Of a stretch of 64,000 bases of DNA, positions 9,559 through 19,324 are shown in pieces (positions within the stretch are counted from its first letter, which is position 1; each line of letters starts with the position of its first letter). Below the pieces are notes generated by a model. That model searched no databases, was not told the origin of the DNA, and was given only the letters and a program-made list of their open reading frames with translations. The translations under genes and the position numbers were made by a program. The stretch is from Chitinophagaceae bacterium (lineage in GTDB: Bacteria; Bacteroidota; Bacteroidia; Chitinophagales; Chitinophagaceae). The DNA is taken from positions 81,771 through 145,770 of the forward strand of contig JADKJI010000021.1 in assembly GCA_016721085.1 (NCBI GenBank). The letters are read 5' to 3'.

Positions 9559-10998
9559 ATGAAACAATTTCTACTCATTACCTTATTGGCCTTTGGGGGT
9601 CATCAACTATTCGCTCAACCCGGATATGCTATCTCTGTAACCTTAAAGCCATACAAGAATACCTGGGTGTATCTTGGCTATCATTATGGTGCAAAGAAGG
9701 CCCTGGCAGATTCTGTAAAACTGGATATTAATTCCCATGGCGTTTTTACCGGAAAGCAAGCTTTGCCCGGTGGTATCTACTTCCTTGTTTCTCCCCGTAA
9801 AGAAATTTTATTCGAATTACTTATCGATAAACAACAGCGATTTTCAATGTCGGCAGACACCCTGAAACTTCCTTCCGGAATCGTTTTTACCGGCTCTGCA
9901 GATAATGCCATGTTCCAGCAGTATACCAAGTTTGCAAACTATACAGGTATGGCTGCTAATAAAGCCAATAAAGATCTTTCAATTGCAAAAAACGGGCAGG
10001 ACTCGGCAGCCATTAATAGCTGGATGAAAACCCTAGGTAATCAGTTACAGCATTATCGTGACAGTATAAACAAAAAATACCCTTCTTCTTATCTGTCAGC
10101 TCTTTTCAAGGCTATGAAGGATCCGGAAGTTCCACCCACTTCAAAACATCCCGGAGGGAAATATGATTCAAATTATGCATATCAGTATTATAAATCCCAT
10201 TACTGGGAAGGTGTAAGTTTTGATGATGAAAGATTGGTGCGGACGCCTTTTTTTGAACCCAAACTGGAAAGGTATTATCGCGACCTGGTAGCACCCAATC
10301 CCGATTCAATTATCAAGGAAGTGGATTATATGCTCTTATATTCCCGTACCAGCAAGGAAATGTATAAGTTCCTGATGGTACACTTTGTTCAGAAATATGT
10401 GAATCCGGAGTTCATGGGACAAGATGCTGTGTTTGTACACCTGTTTGAGAAATATGTAAACGCTGGTAAAACAGATTTCTTTACCGAACAGTACAAAGAG
10501 TTCATGACCAAGAGAGCCTATAGTCTTATGGCTAACTTGATTGGTCAGCCTGCCGCCAATCTCGATATGGTGGATACAACGGGTAAGCCAGATCCATTGT
10601 ATGGGATAAAATCTGACCTGGTAGTGGTCTGTTTCTGGGATCCTACCTGTAGTCATTGTAAGGAAACGGTTCCAAGACTTGATTCTATTTACCGCGCTAA
10701 ATGGAAGGCCGAAGGAGTTAAGATATATGGGGTGATGACAGATGGTGGAAAGGACACCTGGACGCAATTCATCAGAGAGCATAAATTGGAAGGATGGAAT
10801 CATGTATACCAACTTCCATCAAAAGAAGCGGAAGAAAGTGCCGCTGGAAAACCATCTTACAAGCAGCTGTATGATGTATACCAAACGCCACTTTTATATT
10901 TGCTGGATAAAGACAAGAGAATTGTAGCAAAGAAATTAAGTCTGGAGCAACTCAATGAAGTGATCACTCTCAAGATAAAAAAATCAACATCCCATTAA
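9559..10998 (+). CDS. Periplasmic thioredoxin-fold protein (TlpA-like, DUF4369/DUF5106 type)
   Basis: 479 residues with signal peptide MKQFLLITLLAFGGHQLFAQ. Residues ~25-120 form a beta-rich domain like DUF4369; ~120-320 is helical and resembles DUF5106. Residues ~330-475 are a thioredoxin fold with the redox motif WDPTCSHCKETVPRL (C-x-x-C = CSHC) and the cis-Pro region YQTPLLYLLDKD. Such proteins are common in Bacteroidota periplasm and are thought to act in thiol-disulfide chemistry. It is followed 4 bases later by the PpiC foldase gene, so the pair plausibly forms an envelope protein-folding operon. Confidence 0.85.
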   Translation: MKQFLLITLLAFGGHQLFAQPGYAISVTLKPYKNTWVYLGYHYGAKKALADSVKLDINSHGVFTGKQALPGGIYFLVSPRKEILFELLIDKQQRFSMSADTLKLPSGIVFTGSADNAMFQQYTKFANYTGMAANKANKDLSIAKNGQDSAAINSWMKTLGNQLQHYRDSINKKYPSSYLSALFKAMKDPEVPPTSKHPGGKYDSNYAYQYYKSHYWEGVSFDDERLVRTPFFEPKLERYYRDLVAPNPDSIIKEVDYMLLYSRTSKEMYKFLMVHFVQKYVNPEFMGQDAVFVHLFEKYVNAGKTDFFTEQYKEFMTKRAYSLMANLIGQPAANLDMVDTTGKPDPLYGIKSDLVVVCFWDPTCSHCKETVPRLDSIYRAKWKAEGVKIYGVMTDGGKDTWTQFIREHKLEGWNHVYQLPSKEAEESAAGKPSYKQLYDVYQTPLLYLLDKDKRIVAKKLSLEQLNEVITLKIKKSTSH

Positions 10999-11002
10999 TG
11001 CC

Positions 11003-12946
11003 ATGAAAAGCTTTATTAAAGCATGGTTGCTGATAATTGCAACTGGTGTTAGTTTACAAGCAGCGGCTCAAAACCTTTTTACCTATGGAACACATGGAGT
11101 AAAACAGGAAGAGTTTTTAAAAGCATATTCAAAGAATAATACCGATACAAAACCTACAGAACAATCATATCGCGACTACCTCAATCTGTATATACGTTTC
11201 AAATTGAAAGTGCAGGCTGCACTCGATTTGCATCTCGATACACTTCCGGGACAGGTGGCAGAGTTAAAGAATTTCAGGGGTCAGATTGCTGAGGGCTACA
11301 TGAATGATGAGGCAAGCATTAATGCATTGATTGATGAAGCCATGGATAGAAGTACAAAAGATATCCAGGTATCTCATCTGTTTATTGCGGTCCCAAAAAC
11401 AGCTTCAGCCCAGGAAGTGGAAAAAGCAAGGTTGAGGGCGGAAGATTTATTTTCAAGAATACAGAAGGGGGAGGATTTTGGAAGACTGGCTGCCGAATAT
11501 TCTGAAGATCCTGAAGCAAAGAACAACAAGGGACAATTAGGATATATCACCACTTTTGTGTTGCCTTATGATATTGAAAATGTTGTGTATTCTATTCCAA
11601 CTGGAGCAGTATCAAAACCTTTCAAAAGCAGCATAGGGTTTCACCTCTTTAAAAAAACTGCAGAGAGAAAAGCACTGGGAAGAATTAGGGTGGCGCAGAT
11701 ATTATTGAATTTTCCTCCTGATGCCAGTACGCAACAGAAAGAAGCCATAAAAGAAAGGGCTGACTCAATCTATAAAGCACTAAAGGGTGGAGCTGATTTC
11801 AAGAATATGGCACTGCAATTCAGTAACGATAATATCAGTTACCAGAACGGTGGGGAGATGCAGGAATTCGGTGTGGGTCGTTATGAACCAGCATTTGAAT
11901 CGATGGCATTCTCATTAAAGCAAGATGAAGAAATTGGAGCACCAGTAGCCACATCTTATGGCTATCACATCATAAAACGACTCAGGCTTATTCCAGTTAC
12001 TGTCAATAAAACTAATATTGCTGAAAGGGATAACTATCGTCAAGTAATATCCGCAAATGACCGTGTTGTGGTTTCTCGTGCAGCATTGCTGAAAAAAATT
12101 CAACAACAAACAGGGTATAAGAAGTTTCCATATAACCAGGCTGCCTTTGAAGCTATAACACAAAATGCCTTAGAAGGAAAACCCAAATTGGCAAAACAAG
12201 CGATTGGAGATAATAGCCAGCCTTTGTTTGGCTTCAGGAACAAGAATATTACCATGGGTGATTGGTTGAATTATGTAGATGCTATAAAGGGAATTGAGAC
12301 TTTGAGAAATGGCAATACCACCATCCAGCTTCTGGAGAAATACACGGAAGCAACAGCATTGGAGTATTATCGTGATCATCTTGAAGAATACAATAAAGAT
12401 TTTGCGTATCAATTACGCGAATTCAAGGAAGGTAATTTGCTTTTTGAAGTGATGCAGCGGAAAATTTGGGATGTAGCTTCTCTTGATACAACTGGACTTC
12501 AACAATATTACAAGGCGCATAAAAACAATTATTGGTGGGAAGCCAGTGCTGATGCATTGATTGTAACGGCTACCACAGACTCAATTGCTACCGCTGCAAA
12601 AGCAAGGTTTGCTGCTGACATTTCTAACTGGAAAAAGATTCTGGACATCAGTGATGGCACCCTTCAGGGAGATTCAGGACGATTTGAACTCGGGCAGTTA
12701 CCAGTAATTGAAAGAACAGCCTTCACTCCCGGACTCATGACCGCCAATGTTAAAAACGAAACAGATAATAGTGCCACTTTCTGTTATATACTAAAGGTCT
12801 ACAATAACCGCGAACCTCGTAGTTTCCAGGATGCAAGAGGTTTTGTAATCAACGACTATCAAACTTATTTGGAAGAGAAGTGGGTTAGTGAACTCAAGAA
12901 GAAGTATCCTGTTTTAATAAATGAAGCTGTATTTAGGAAGCTTTAA
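11003..12946 (+). CDS. Periplasmic peptidylprolyl isomerase (SurA/PpiC-like)
   Basis: 647 residues with a signal peptide ending SLQAAAQ. Two parvulin (PpiC) domains are visible: residues ~118-218 (IQVSHLFIAVPK, DFGRLAAEYSEDPEA, GQLGYITTF, IGFHLFKK) and ~225-330 (RVAQILLNFPPDA, DFKNMALQFSND, GGEMQEFGVGRYEPAFE, SYGYHIIKRL). The long helical remainder includes a region resembling the SurA-like chaperone core. The expected role is isomerisation of X-Pro bonds and chaperoning of outer-membrane proteins. It lies directly after the thioredoxin-like gene and shares its direction. Confidence 0.9.
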   Translation: MKSFIKAWLLIIATGVSLQAAAQNLFTYGTHGVKQEEFLKAYSKNNTDTKPTEQSYRDYLNLYIRFKLKVQAALDLHLDTLPGQVAELKNFRGQIAEGYMNDEASINALIDEAMDRSTKDIQVSHLFIAVPKTASAQEVEKARLRAEDLFSRIQKGEDFGRLAAEYSEDPEAKNNKGQLGYITTFVLPYDIENVVYSIPTGAVSKPFKSSIGFHLFKKTAERKALGRIRVAQILLNFPPDASTQQKEAIKERADSIYKALKGGADFKNMALQFSNDNISYQNGGEMQEFGVGRYEPAFESMAFSLKQDEEIGAPVATSYGYHIIKRLRLIPVTVNKTNIAERDNYRQVISANDRVVVSRAALLKKIQQQTGYKKFPYNQAAFEAITQNALEGKPKLAKQAIGDNSQPLFGFRNKNITMGDWLNYVDAIKGIETLRNGNTTIQLLEKYTEATALEYYRDHLEEYNKDFAYQLREFKEGNLLFEVMQRKIWDVASLDTTGLQQYYKAHKNNYWWEASADALIVTATTDSIATAAKARFAADISNWKKILDISDGTLQGDSGRFELGQLPVIERTAFTPGLMTANVKNETDNSATFCYILKVYNNREPRSFQDARGFVINDYQTYLEEKWVSELKKKYPVLINEAVFRKL

Positions 12947-12954
12947 GCTTTTTT

Positions 12955-13080
12955 ATGCCTAAGGCTTAAGGCCTAAAGCCTAAAGCTTTGTTCAGACTCT
13001 GTCCAAAACTCTTGTCTTCGAATAAATATCGTTGAGTGGCAAGTATAAGCCCTAGGCTTTAGGCCTTAAGCCTTAGGCAT
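12955..13080. repeat. Dispersed repeat arranged as an inverted pair
   Basis: Two 34-base arms (12955-12988 and 13047-13080) built on GCCTAAGGCTTAAGGCCTAA, complementary except for two positions, separated by 58 bases. A related copy is at 46043-46076. It lies between the convergent PpiC and metF genes and could also act as a terminator. Confidence 0.7.
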
Positions 13081-13105
13081 CAAGCATCCAGCCTAAGCCT
13101 CCCGC

Positions 13106-14059
13106 CTAAAAGATTTCTTTCACCGCATTATAAATCACTCTCGGCTTACCCAGTGTGTAGTAGTGAAGAACAGGTACACCGGCTTTTTTCAATTCTTTCG
13201 ATTGATGAATCAGCCAATCGGTACCAACTTTTTCAACTTCAAGATCTGTTTTGCATTTGATGATTTCATTGCTGAACTCTGATGGCAGGTCAACATGGAA
13301 AGTGCGGGGGATTACCGTCATCTGTTTCTTTGAAGTGAGCGGTTTCAATCCTGGTATGATAGGAACAGTAATGCCAGCAGCACGGCAGGCATCAACAAAT
13401 TCAAAATATTTCTGGTTGTTGAAGAACATCTGGGTGGTGATATATTCAGCTCCAGCGTCTACTTTTGCTTTCAGGTGACTGAGGTCGTTTTCGAGGTTAG
13501 GGGCTTCGAAATGTTTTTCTGGGTAGCCGGCCACTCCAATACAGAAGTTGGTACGAAATCCTTCTCTGATATCTTCTTCCAGATAAATACCGTTATTCAG
13601 GTTTACTGTTTGTTTCAGTAAGTCGATAGCATATTTGTTTCCACCTGGTTCCGGTTCAAAATTAGTTTCATTCTTAGCGGCATCACCTCTTAAAACAAGT
13701 ACGTTATCGCAGCCGATAAAATTCAGGTCAATAAGGGCGTCTTCCGTTTCCCTTTTATTGAAACCACCACAAATAAGATGTGGAACAGCATCAACATGAT
13801 AATGGTTCATGATAGCTGCGCAAATACCTACAGTTCCGGGACGTTTACGAACTTCTACCTTTTCAAAAGTGCCATCAGCCTTTTTCTTAAATACAAATTC
13901 ACTTCTATGGTAGGTAACATTGATGAATGAAGGCTTGAATTCCATCAATGGATCAAGGTGGTCGTATATGGAATTGATGGTCTTACCCTTTAAAGGAGGT
14001 AAAATTTCAAAGGAAACCAGGGTGCTTTTTGCGCTATTTATGTGATCGATTACTTTCAT
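13106..14059 (-). CDS. metF: 5,10-methylenetetrahydrofolate reductase
   Basis: About 317 residues. It reduces methylenetetrahydrofolate to 5-methyltetrahydrofolate for methionine synthesis, using FAD. Diagnostic blocks are VSFEILPPLKG (catalytic Glu region), FINVTYHR, CAAIMNHYHVDAVPHLICGG, DNVLVLRGD (FAD-binding), GVAGYPEKH and AGAEYITTQMFF, with IPIIPGLKPL. The ATG at 14059 is preferred over a TTG four codons upstream because the family begins close to MKVIDHI. A consensus promoter lies just upstream. Complete and unbroken. Confidence 0.95.
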   Translation of the reverse strand: MKVIDHINSAKSTLVSFEILPPLKGKTINSIYDHLDPLMEFKPSFINVTYHRSEFVFKKKADGTFEKVEVRKRPGTVGICAAIMNHYHVDAVPHLICGGFNKRETEDALIDLNFIGCDNVLVLRGDAAKNETNFEPEPGGNKYAIDLLKQTVNLNNGIYLEEDIREGFRTNFCIGVAGYPEKHFEAPNLENDLSHLKAKVDAGAEYITTQMFFNNQKYFEFVDACRAAGITVPIIPGLKPLTSKKQMTVIPRTFHVDLPSEFSNEIIKCKTDLEVEKVGTDWLIHQSKELKKAGVPVLHYYTLGKPRVIYNAVKEIF

Positions 14060-14079
14060 GCCTTCAGTCAATTAGTTTG

Positions 14080-14111
14080 CAAACTTAACTAACCCTTCCC
14101 TTTATTACAAA
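14080..14111 (-). promoter_or_regulatory. Bacteroidota-type promoter of metF
   Basis: On the minus strand, TTTG (14108-14111) is followed after 20 bases by TAAGTTTG (14080-14087), an exact TAnnTTTG -7 box with the usual spacing. The -7 box ends about 20 bases before the metF ATG. Confidence 0.65.
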
Positions 14112-14186
14112 TAGCTGTTAATTTGGTTCCTTAATAATCTCCGGATTGGATTTGTTCCGGTATTTTTGTCAAAATAAACATAGGTC

Positions 14187-15029
14187 TTGATCAGCGAAAT
14201 ACATACACAGGAATTAGTGAAAAGATATGGCCGCCGAACGGTCGTTAATCAGGTTTCCGTTCAGGTGAAACAGGGTGAAATTGTGGGTCTTCTGGGTCCC
14301 AATGGTGCCGGTAAAACCACCACTTTCTACATGGTGGTGGGGCTAATTAAGCCGGATGAAGGCAAGGTATTCCTTGATCAGCAAGAGATAACAGAGATGC
14401 CCATGTACAAAAGGGCCCAGTTAGGCATCGGTTATCTGCCTCAGGAAGCCAGTGTTTTCCGCAAAATGAGCGTGGAAGACAATATCATGGCCATCCTGGA
14501 AATGACTAAACTGAGTAAAAAAGAGCAAAAAGATAAACTGGAGGCCTTATTGGATGAATTCAGGCTTCACCATGTAAGAAAGAACCAGGGGGATAGTCTT
14601 AGTGGTGGTGAGAGAAGACGTACAGAAATTGCCCGGGCGCTGGCTGTTGACCCAAAGTTTATTCTGCTTGATGAACCCTTTGCCGGTGTTGACCCGATAG
14701 CGGTGGAAGATATCCAGGCAGTGGTAGCCCGTTTGAAATATAAGAACATCGGAATACTCATAACCGACCATAACGTGAATGAAACCCTTTCTATTTGCGA
14801 CAGGGCCTATTTACTGATAGAAGGTAAGATCTTTAAACATGGTACTGCTGAAGAATTGGCCGATGATGAAAGGGTAAGAAGACTCTATCTCGGAAGGAAT
14901 TTTGAGCTGAAACGCAAAGATTATCTCCATGAAGAAGCCATGCGCGACAGGGATGATAATTCAGGCTCAACAGAAGGTGCGGCCATGCAGGATCTTCCGA
15001 ATGCCGATGAATACTTTGAAGCCCCTTGA
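14187..15029 (+). CDS. lptB: LPS export ABC transporter ATP-binding protein
   Basis: 280 residues. This is the ATPase that drives lipopolysaccharide extraction from the inner membrane with LptF/LptG. Walker A is GPNGAGKTT, the signature is LSGGERRRTEIARAL, Walker B is FILLDEPFAGVDP and the switch His is in ITDHNV. The LptB-specific beginning LVKRYGRRTVVNQVSV is present. There is no ATG; TTG at 14187 is used because a stop lies two codons upstream and it gives the normal family length at the N terminus. A ~30-residue acidic C-terminal extension (SGSTEGAAMQDLPNADEYF) exceeds the usual E. coli length. A TATTTTTG -7 box lies at 14161-14168. Confidence 0.93.
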   Translation: MISEIHTQELVKRYGRRTVVNQVSVQVKQGEIVGLLGPNGAGKTTTFYMVVGLIKPDEGKVFLDQQEITEMPMYKRAQLGIGYLPQEASVFRKMSVEDNIMAILEMTKLSKKEQKDKLEALLDEFRLHHVRKNQGDSLSGGERRRTEIARALAVDPKFILLDEPFAGVDPIAVEDIQAVVARLKYKNIGILITDHNVNETLSICDRAYLLIEGKIFKHGTAEELADDERVRRLYLGRNFELKRKDYLHEEAMRDRDDNSGSTEGAAMQDLPNADEYFEAP

Positions 15030-15076
15030 CGGGAATCTCCATCTGATTTTACTATTTTAGCCACTTAACATTTCTT

Positions 15077-15766
15077 ATGTCGAGTAAAGTAATCGCCTTT
15101 GATGCTGATGATACACTTTGGGTAAATGAACCCTATTTCCAGGAAACAGAAAAGAATTTCTGCGCTTTATTGGAAGATTATCTTCCACATCACAGTGTAG
15201 CAAAAGAACTTTTCAAGATAGAAATGCAGAACCTTTCACTTTATGGATATGGTGTGAAGGGATTCATGTTATCGATGGTGGAGACTGCCTTAAGAGTTTC
15301 AGATAATACAGTGCCGCTATCGGTAATAGAAAAGACACTTTCCTTTGGTAAGGAACTTCTCGAAAAGCCGATTGAACTTCTTGAAGGTGTTGAAGAAGTG
15401 CTGCAAACCTTAAAAGGCCGTTTTCGCTTAGTAGTCGCTACTAAGGGCGACCTCTTAGATCAGGAAAGAAAACTTAAGAAGTCGGGACTGGAGCATTATT
15501 TTCATCATATCGAAATAATGAGTGATAAGAAGGAAGCGGATTATGCCAAACTCATCAAACATCTTGATATAGCGCCTTCCGAATTTGTAATGATCGGTAA
15601 TTCGCTGAAATCGGATGTGTTGCCGGTATTGGCATTAGGTGGACATGCTGTACATGTGCCTTATCATACCACCTGGGCGCATGAACATATTGAGGATCCT
15701 ATTGTTCATGAAAATTTCAGACAAGTGAATACAATAAAGGAAATGCTTCCCTGGTTGCTTTCCTGA
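15077..15766 (+). CDS. HAD-superfamily hydrolase
   Basis: 229 residues. Haloacid-dehalogenase fold with motif I FDADDTLW (nucleophile Asp and general acid Asp), motif II LVVATKGD (Thr), motif III Lys around LKKSGLEHYF, and motif IV VMIGNSLKSDVLP. The helical cap is of type C1 (ALLEDYLPHHS onwards). This is a small-molecule phosphatase of the YjjG/Gph type; substrate unknown. It stands 28 bases before adenosine deaminase in the same direction, so a nucleotide-phosphatase role is plausible but inferred only. Confidence 0.85.
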   Translation: MSSKVIAFDADDTLWVNEPYFQETEKNFCALLEDYLPHHSVAKELFKIEMQNLSLYGYGVKGFMLSMVETALRVSDNTVPLSVIEKTLSFGKELLEKPIELLEGVEEVLQTLKGRFRLVVATKGDLLDQERKLKKSGLEHYFHHIEIMSDKKEADYAKLIKHLDIAPSEFVMIGNSLKSDVLPVLALGGHAVHVPYHTTWAHEHIEDPIVHENFRQVNTIKEMLPWLLS

Positions 15767-15793
15767 ATCTTAATATATTTTAATTGATTTCGT

Positions 15794-16786
15794 ATGAATT
15801 ATCAGGCATTGCCAAAAGTTGAACTGCATCTGCATCTCGATTGCAGCTTAAGTTATGATGTTGTAAAAAAGATCAGACCCAATATAAGTTTCGAAACCTA
15901 TGCCGATTCTTTTATTGCTCCACCTAAATGCACCGATTTAGCCGATTACCTTACAAGGGCTGTAAAAGGTTTTGAATTGATGCAGACAAAGGAGCAATTG
16001 CGATTGGTAACACTCGATTTGTTTGATCAGTTAAAGGCAGATAATGTTATCTATGCTGAAATACGATTCGCTCCTTTGCTTCATATTGCTGGTGGTTTAT
16101 CGGCAAAAGAAGTAGTGGAAATAATAAACGAAGCCACTGGAGAAGGTATAAAAGCTACCGGAGTAGAAGCTAGATTGCTGCTTTGCACTTTAAGGCATTA
16201 TAGTGAAGCCCAAAGCATGCAGACCGTTGAACTGGTAAATGAGTTTAAAGGCACTTATGTAGCCGGATTCGATATTGCAGGTGATGAAGCCGGCTTCCCA
16301 TTAGATAACCATATTGACGCCTACGATTATGCCCATAAGCATTCAATCTGCTGCACCGCCCATGCCGGTGAGGCAAGAGGAGCCGATAGTGTTTGGGAAA
16401 CATTGGATGATTTCCACCCTACACGGATTGGACATGGAGTTAGAAGTGCTGAAGATGATAAGCTATTGGACCTTTGTAAAAGAGATGATATTCATCTGGA
16501 AGTTTGTCCAACAAGTAATGTTCAAACCAATGTAGTTGCTACCATACAAGACCATAAAGCCGACTATATCTATAATTATGGGGTGTCGATGAGTATCAGT
16601 ACCGATGCCCGTACCATTTCGGATACCACCCTTACAAAAGAGTATGGGTTGATGGAAAAGACATTCAACTGGAATAAGGAGCATTTTCTAAAGTGTAACC
16701 TGGAAGCTATCAGGCATTCTTTTATTCCGGAGGAGCTAAAAGCTTCACTTAGAAGCAGGATAGAAAAGGCTTTTGCCGAAGAGTAA
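15794..16786 (+). CDS. add: Adenosine deaminase
   Basis: 330 residues. It converts adenosine to inosine for purine salvage. The metal site is visible: HLHLD near the N terminus (residues 12-16), TAHAGE (His and catalytic Glu), RIGHGVR and SISTDARTISDTTL (metal/catalytic Asp). The residue after HLHLD is Cys rather than the usual Gly. Because the flanking SLSYDVV is well formed, this is more likely a subgroup feature than damage. Complete; translation probably coupled with the HAD gene upstream. Confidence 0.92.
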   Translation: MNYQALPKVELHLHLDCSLSYDVVKKIRPNISFETYADSFIAPPKCTDLADYLTRAVKGFELMQTKEQLRLVTLDLFDQLKADNVIYAEIRFAPLLHIAGGLSAKEVVEIINEATGEGIKATGVEARLLLCTLRHYSEAQSMQTVELVNEFKGTYVAGFDIAGDEAGFPLDNHIDAYDYAHKHSICCTAHAGEARGADSVWETLDDFHPTRIGHGVRSAEDDKLLDLCKRDDIHLEVCPTSNVQTNVVATIQDHKADYIYNYGVSMSISTDARTISDTTLTKEYGLMEKTFNWNKEHFLKCNLEAIRHSFIPEELKASLRSRIEKAFAEE

Positions 16787-16859
16787 CTAACGTATTGTTT
16801 CTACATTGAAATCTTTTAGTTCAGTCATTGCTCCAAATTCTTTATTTTGGTGCTGACAC

Positions 16860-18369
16860 ATGAAACTATTATCACCTGCCATATCATCATTAGCCCGTCA
16901 ACGCCTTTGGCGCATTGAAGGTTGGAAAGCACACCCCGTAGATGCGCAGCGGGAGGTATTGCAGGATCTGGTAACATCGGCCCAGTACACCGAATTTGGA
17001 AGGAAGTATAATTTCTCCCAGTTATTCAATGTAAGAGCCTTCAAACAGGCGGTCCCGATTCATGAATATGACGACCTGAAGCCCTATATACAAAGGATCA
17101 TGGACGGGGAGCAGAATATTCTCTGGAATACACCGGTGTATTGGTTTGCCAAAAGCAGCGGTACCACCAGTGATAAGAGTAAGTTTATTCCCGTAACTGA
17201 AGAAAGCCTGGAAGATTGTCATTATAAAGCTGCAAAAGATGTTTTGACGCTCTATTATCAGTATAACCCAGATTCTGACCTTCTAACAGGAAAAGGGCTG
17301 GTGATTGGCGGCAGCCATACAATAAACCCAGTGAACCAGGAAGCCCAGTATGGTGACCTGAGTGCTGTATTACTTCAGAACTCCCCCTTTCTGGGCGCAT
17401 TGGATACGGACCCCAGACCTCAGCGTGGCATTGATGGAAGAATGGGAAAGTAAGCTGGAAGTGATGGCAACAAATACCATCAAGGAAGTAGTGACCTCAA
17501 TTTCGGGCGTACCTACCTGGACGCTATTATTATTCAAACGAATTCTTGAGATAACAGGTAAGTCAACCATTTCAGAAGTATGGCCAACCCTTGAATTATA
17601 TATCCATGGAGGTGTATCTTTTTCACCTTACAGGGAACAGTTTGAGAAACTAATTGGCAAAAAGATTCATTATCTCGATATGTATAATGCCAGTGAAGGA
17701 TTCTTTGCTGCGCAGGATGAACCGGGAGATGAAGGTATGTTGTTGTTTTGCGACCATGGTGTTTTCATGGAATTCATGCCGGTTGATGAATATGGGAAGA
17801 AGAATCCGCAGACAATTGGATTGAACGATGTTGAAATAGGAAAGAACTATGCATTGGTGATAAGCACTAATGGTGGACTATGGCGTTACCTGGTAGGAGA
17901 TACCATTCAATTCACTTCATTACATCCCTTCAGGATTATTGTATCGGGAAGATTGAAACATTTTATAAATGCTTTCGGTGAAGAATTGATAGTGGATAAT
18001 GCCGATAAAGCAATTTCAGTGGCTTGCGAAAAAACAGGTGCGGTTGTGAATGATTATACAGCAGCACCAGTTTATTTCAGTGATGCATCGAATGGCGCAC
18101 ACGAATGGCTGATAGAATTTGAAAAAGCACCTGAATGTATCGAGACTTTCACTAAAGAGCTCGATGCCGCACTTAAGGTTGCTAATAGCGATTATGAAGC
18201 CAAGAGACATAAGGATATGGCTTTGCGATTACCTTTAGTGAAATCCCTTCCAAAAGGAGTTTTCACCGCATGGCTTAAACAAAAAGGTAAACTGGGAGGC
18301 CAGCATAAAGTACCACGCTTAAGTAATGATCGTAAAATGGTGGAAGAAATTCTAAGCTTAAACCCATAA
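16860..18369 (+). CDS. GH3-family (auxin-responsive-like) adenylate-forming enzyme, frameshifted
   Basis: About 502 residues. Members of the GH3 family (ANL-like fold) conjugate acyl groups to amino acids via an acyl-adenylate; bacterial members are mostly uncharacterised. The P-loop-like WFAKSSGTTSDKSKFIPVT and the motif LYIHGGVSF ... YNASEGFFAAQ are clear, as are LVISTNGGLWRYLVGDTI and ISGR-like IVSGRLKHFINAFGEEL. One extra G at 17402-17403 splits it: the first frame ends DTDPRPQRG while the correct reading continues IRTPDLSVALMEEW. Length 1510 fits a single insertion. Neighbour on the 3' side is DUF3667, 3 bases later. Confidence 0.88.
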
Positions 18370-18372
18370 TGA

Positions 18373-19317
18373 ATGGCCGAATCCCAACAGGTTTGTAAGA
18401 ATTGTGGAAATGAATTTTCTGGCAAATACTGCAATCAATGCGGGGAGAAGGTATACACAGACCACGATAAGTCAGTACTTCATTTTTTCGAAGACGCAGT
18501 TCACTTTTTTACACATTTTGAAGGAACTTTTTTCAATACCCTCGGTGCCATCTTTACAAAGCCGGGTAAACTATCACTAGATTATTGCAATGGAATCAGG
18601 AAAAGGTATTTCAAGCCGCTTTCCTTTTTTATGCTGCTGGTGATATTATATCTCTTATTCCCCATGTTTTCCGGATTGAATATGCCCTTCAAATATTATT
18701 TGAATGAGAAGGAATATGCAAGGCAATGGACAGCTAAGAAAACAGGGATTAATCTTGATAGTGTTTCGACGGAAATAAATAAAGTGATCGTGTCTAAGAA
18801 TTTCAATTCTGATGAGGATGCATTTCAGTTCGGGTTACGCTATGCCGATACGGTAATGAGAAGTTTTCCGAAATTTCAGAAACTGGAAACCAAGTTTAAT
18901 AAGACATCAGAGAAAACATCAAAGATTCTATTATTGATCCTGATTCCATTGGCAGCATTTGTATTGTTTTTACTTTCAATAAGGAAGAAAAAATTCTATT
19001 TCGATCAATTGGTATTAGCGACTGAACTGAATTCTTTTTTCATTTTATTCAGCTTCTTCATTGTCCCATTATTGATTACACTTGTGTACAGGTTTGTTCC
19101 AAAGGAGTGGTATTTCATTTTTAGTGATGATGGCGTATCACTATTTTCCTATAGTGTATTGGCGCTATTCGGTTTTTTTGCTTTTAAGCGATTTTATAAT
19201 GATAAATGGTGGTGGGCATTGCCGAAGGGGTTTTTAGTGTCGGGTAGCCTTTATTTAATTCTCATGATTATTTATAAAAACGTTTTATTTGCAGTAACTT
19301 TTTATTTATCCAAATAG
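18373..19317 (+). CDS. DUF3667 membrane protein with N-terminal zinc ribbon
   Basis: 314 residues. It starts with a double C-x-x-C zinc ribbon (VCKNCGNEFSGKYCNQCGEK), then HFFEDAVHFFTHFEGTFF and a FKPLSFFMLLV segment, the pattern of DUF3667. About four to five transmembrane helices follow (residues ~75-95, ~190-208, ~222-242, ~255-272, ~288-308). An internal soluble loop separates the first helix from the rest. Role unknown. It begins 3 bases after the GH3-like gene and ends 7 bases before fabG, so these three are likely one transcript. Confidence 0.85.
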   Translation: MAESQQVCKNCGNEFSGKYCNQCGEKVYTDHDKSVLHFFEDAVHFFTHFEGTFFNTLGAIFTKPGKLSLDYCNGIRKRYFKPLSFFMLLVILYLLFPMFSGLNMPFKYYLNEKEYARQWTAKKTGINLDSVSTEINKVIVSKNFNSDEDAFQFGLRYADTVMRSFPKFQKLETKFNKTSEKTSKILLLILIPLAAFVLFLLSIRKKKFYFDQLVLATELNSFFILFSFFIVPLLITLVYRFVPKEWYFIFSDDGVSLFSYSVLALFGFFAFKRFYNDKWWWALPKGFLVSGSLYLILMIIYKNVLFAVTFYLSK

Positions 19318-19324
19318 CTTTAGT

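Noticed and set aside
15794..16786. Cys instead of Gly in HLHLD-C of adenosine deaminase as inactivating
   Set aside because: All metal ligands and the catalytic Glu are present, and the flanking residues are regular, so this looks like a subgroup difference.
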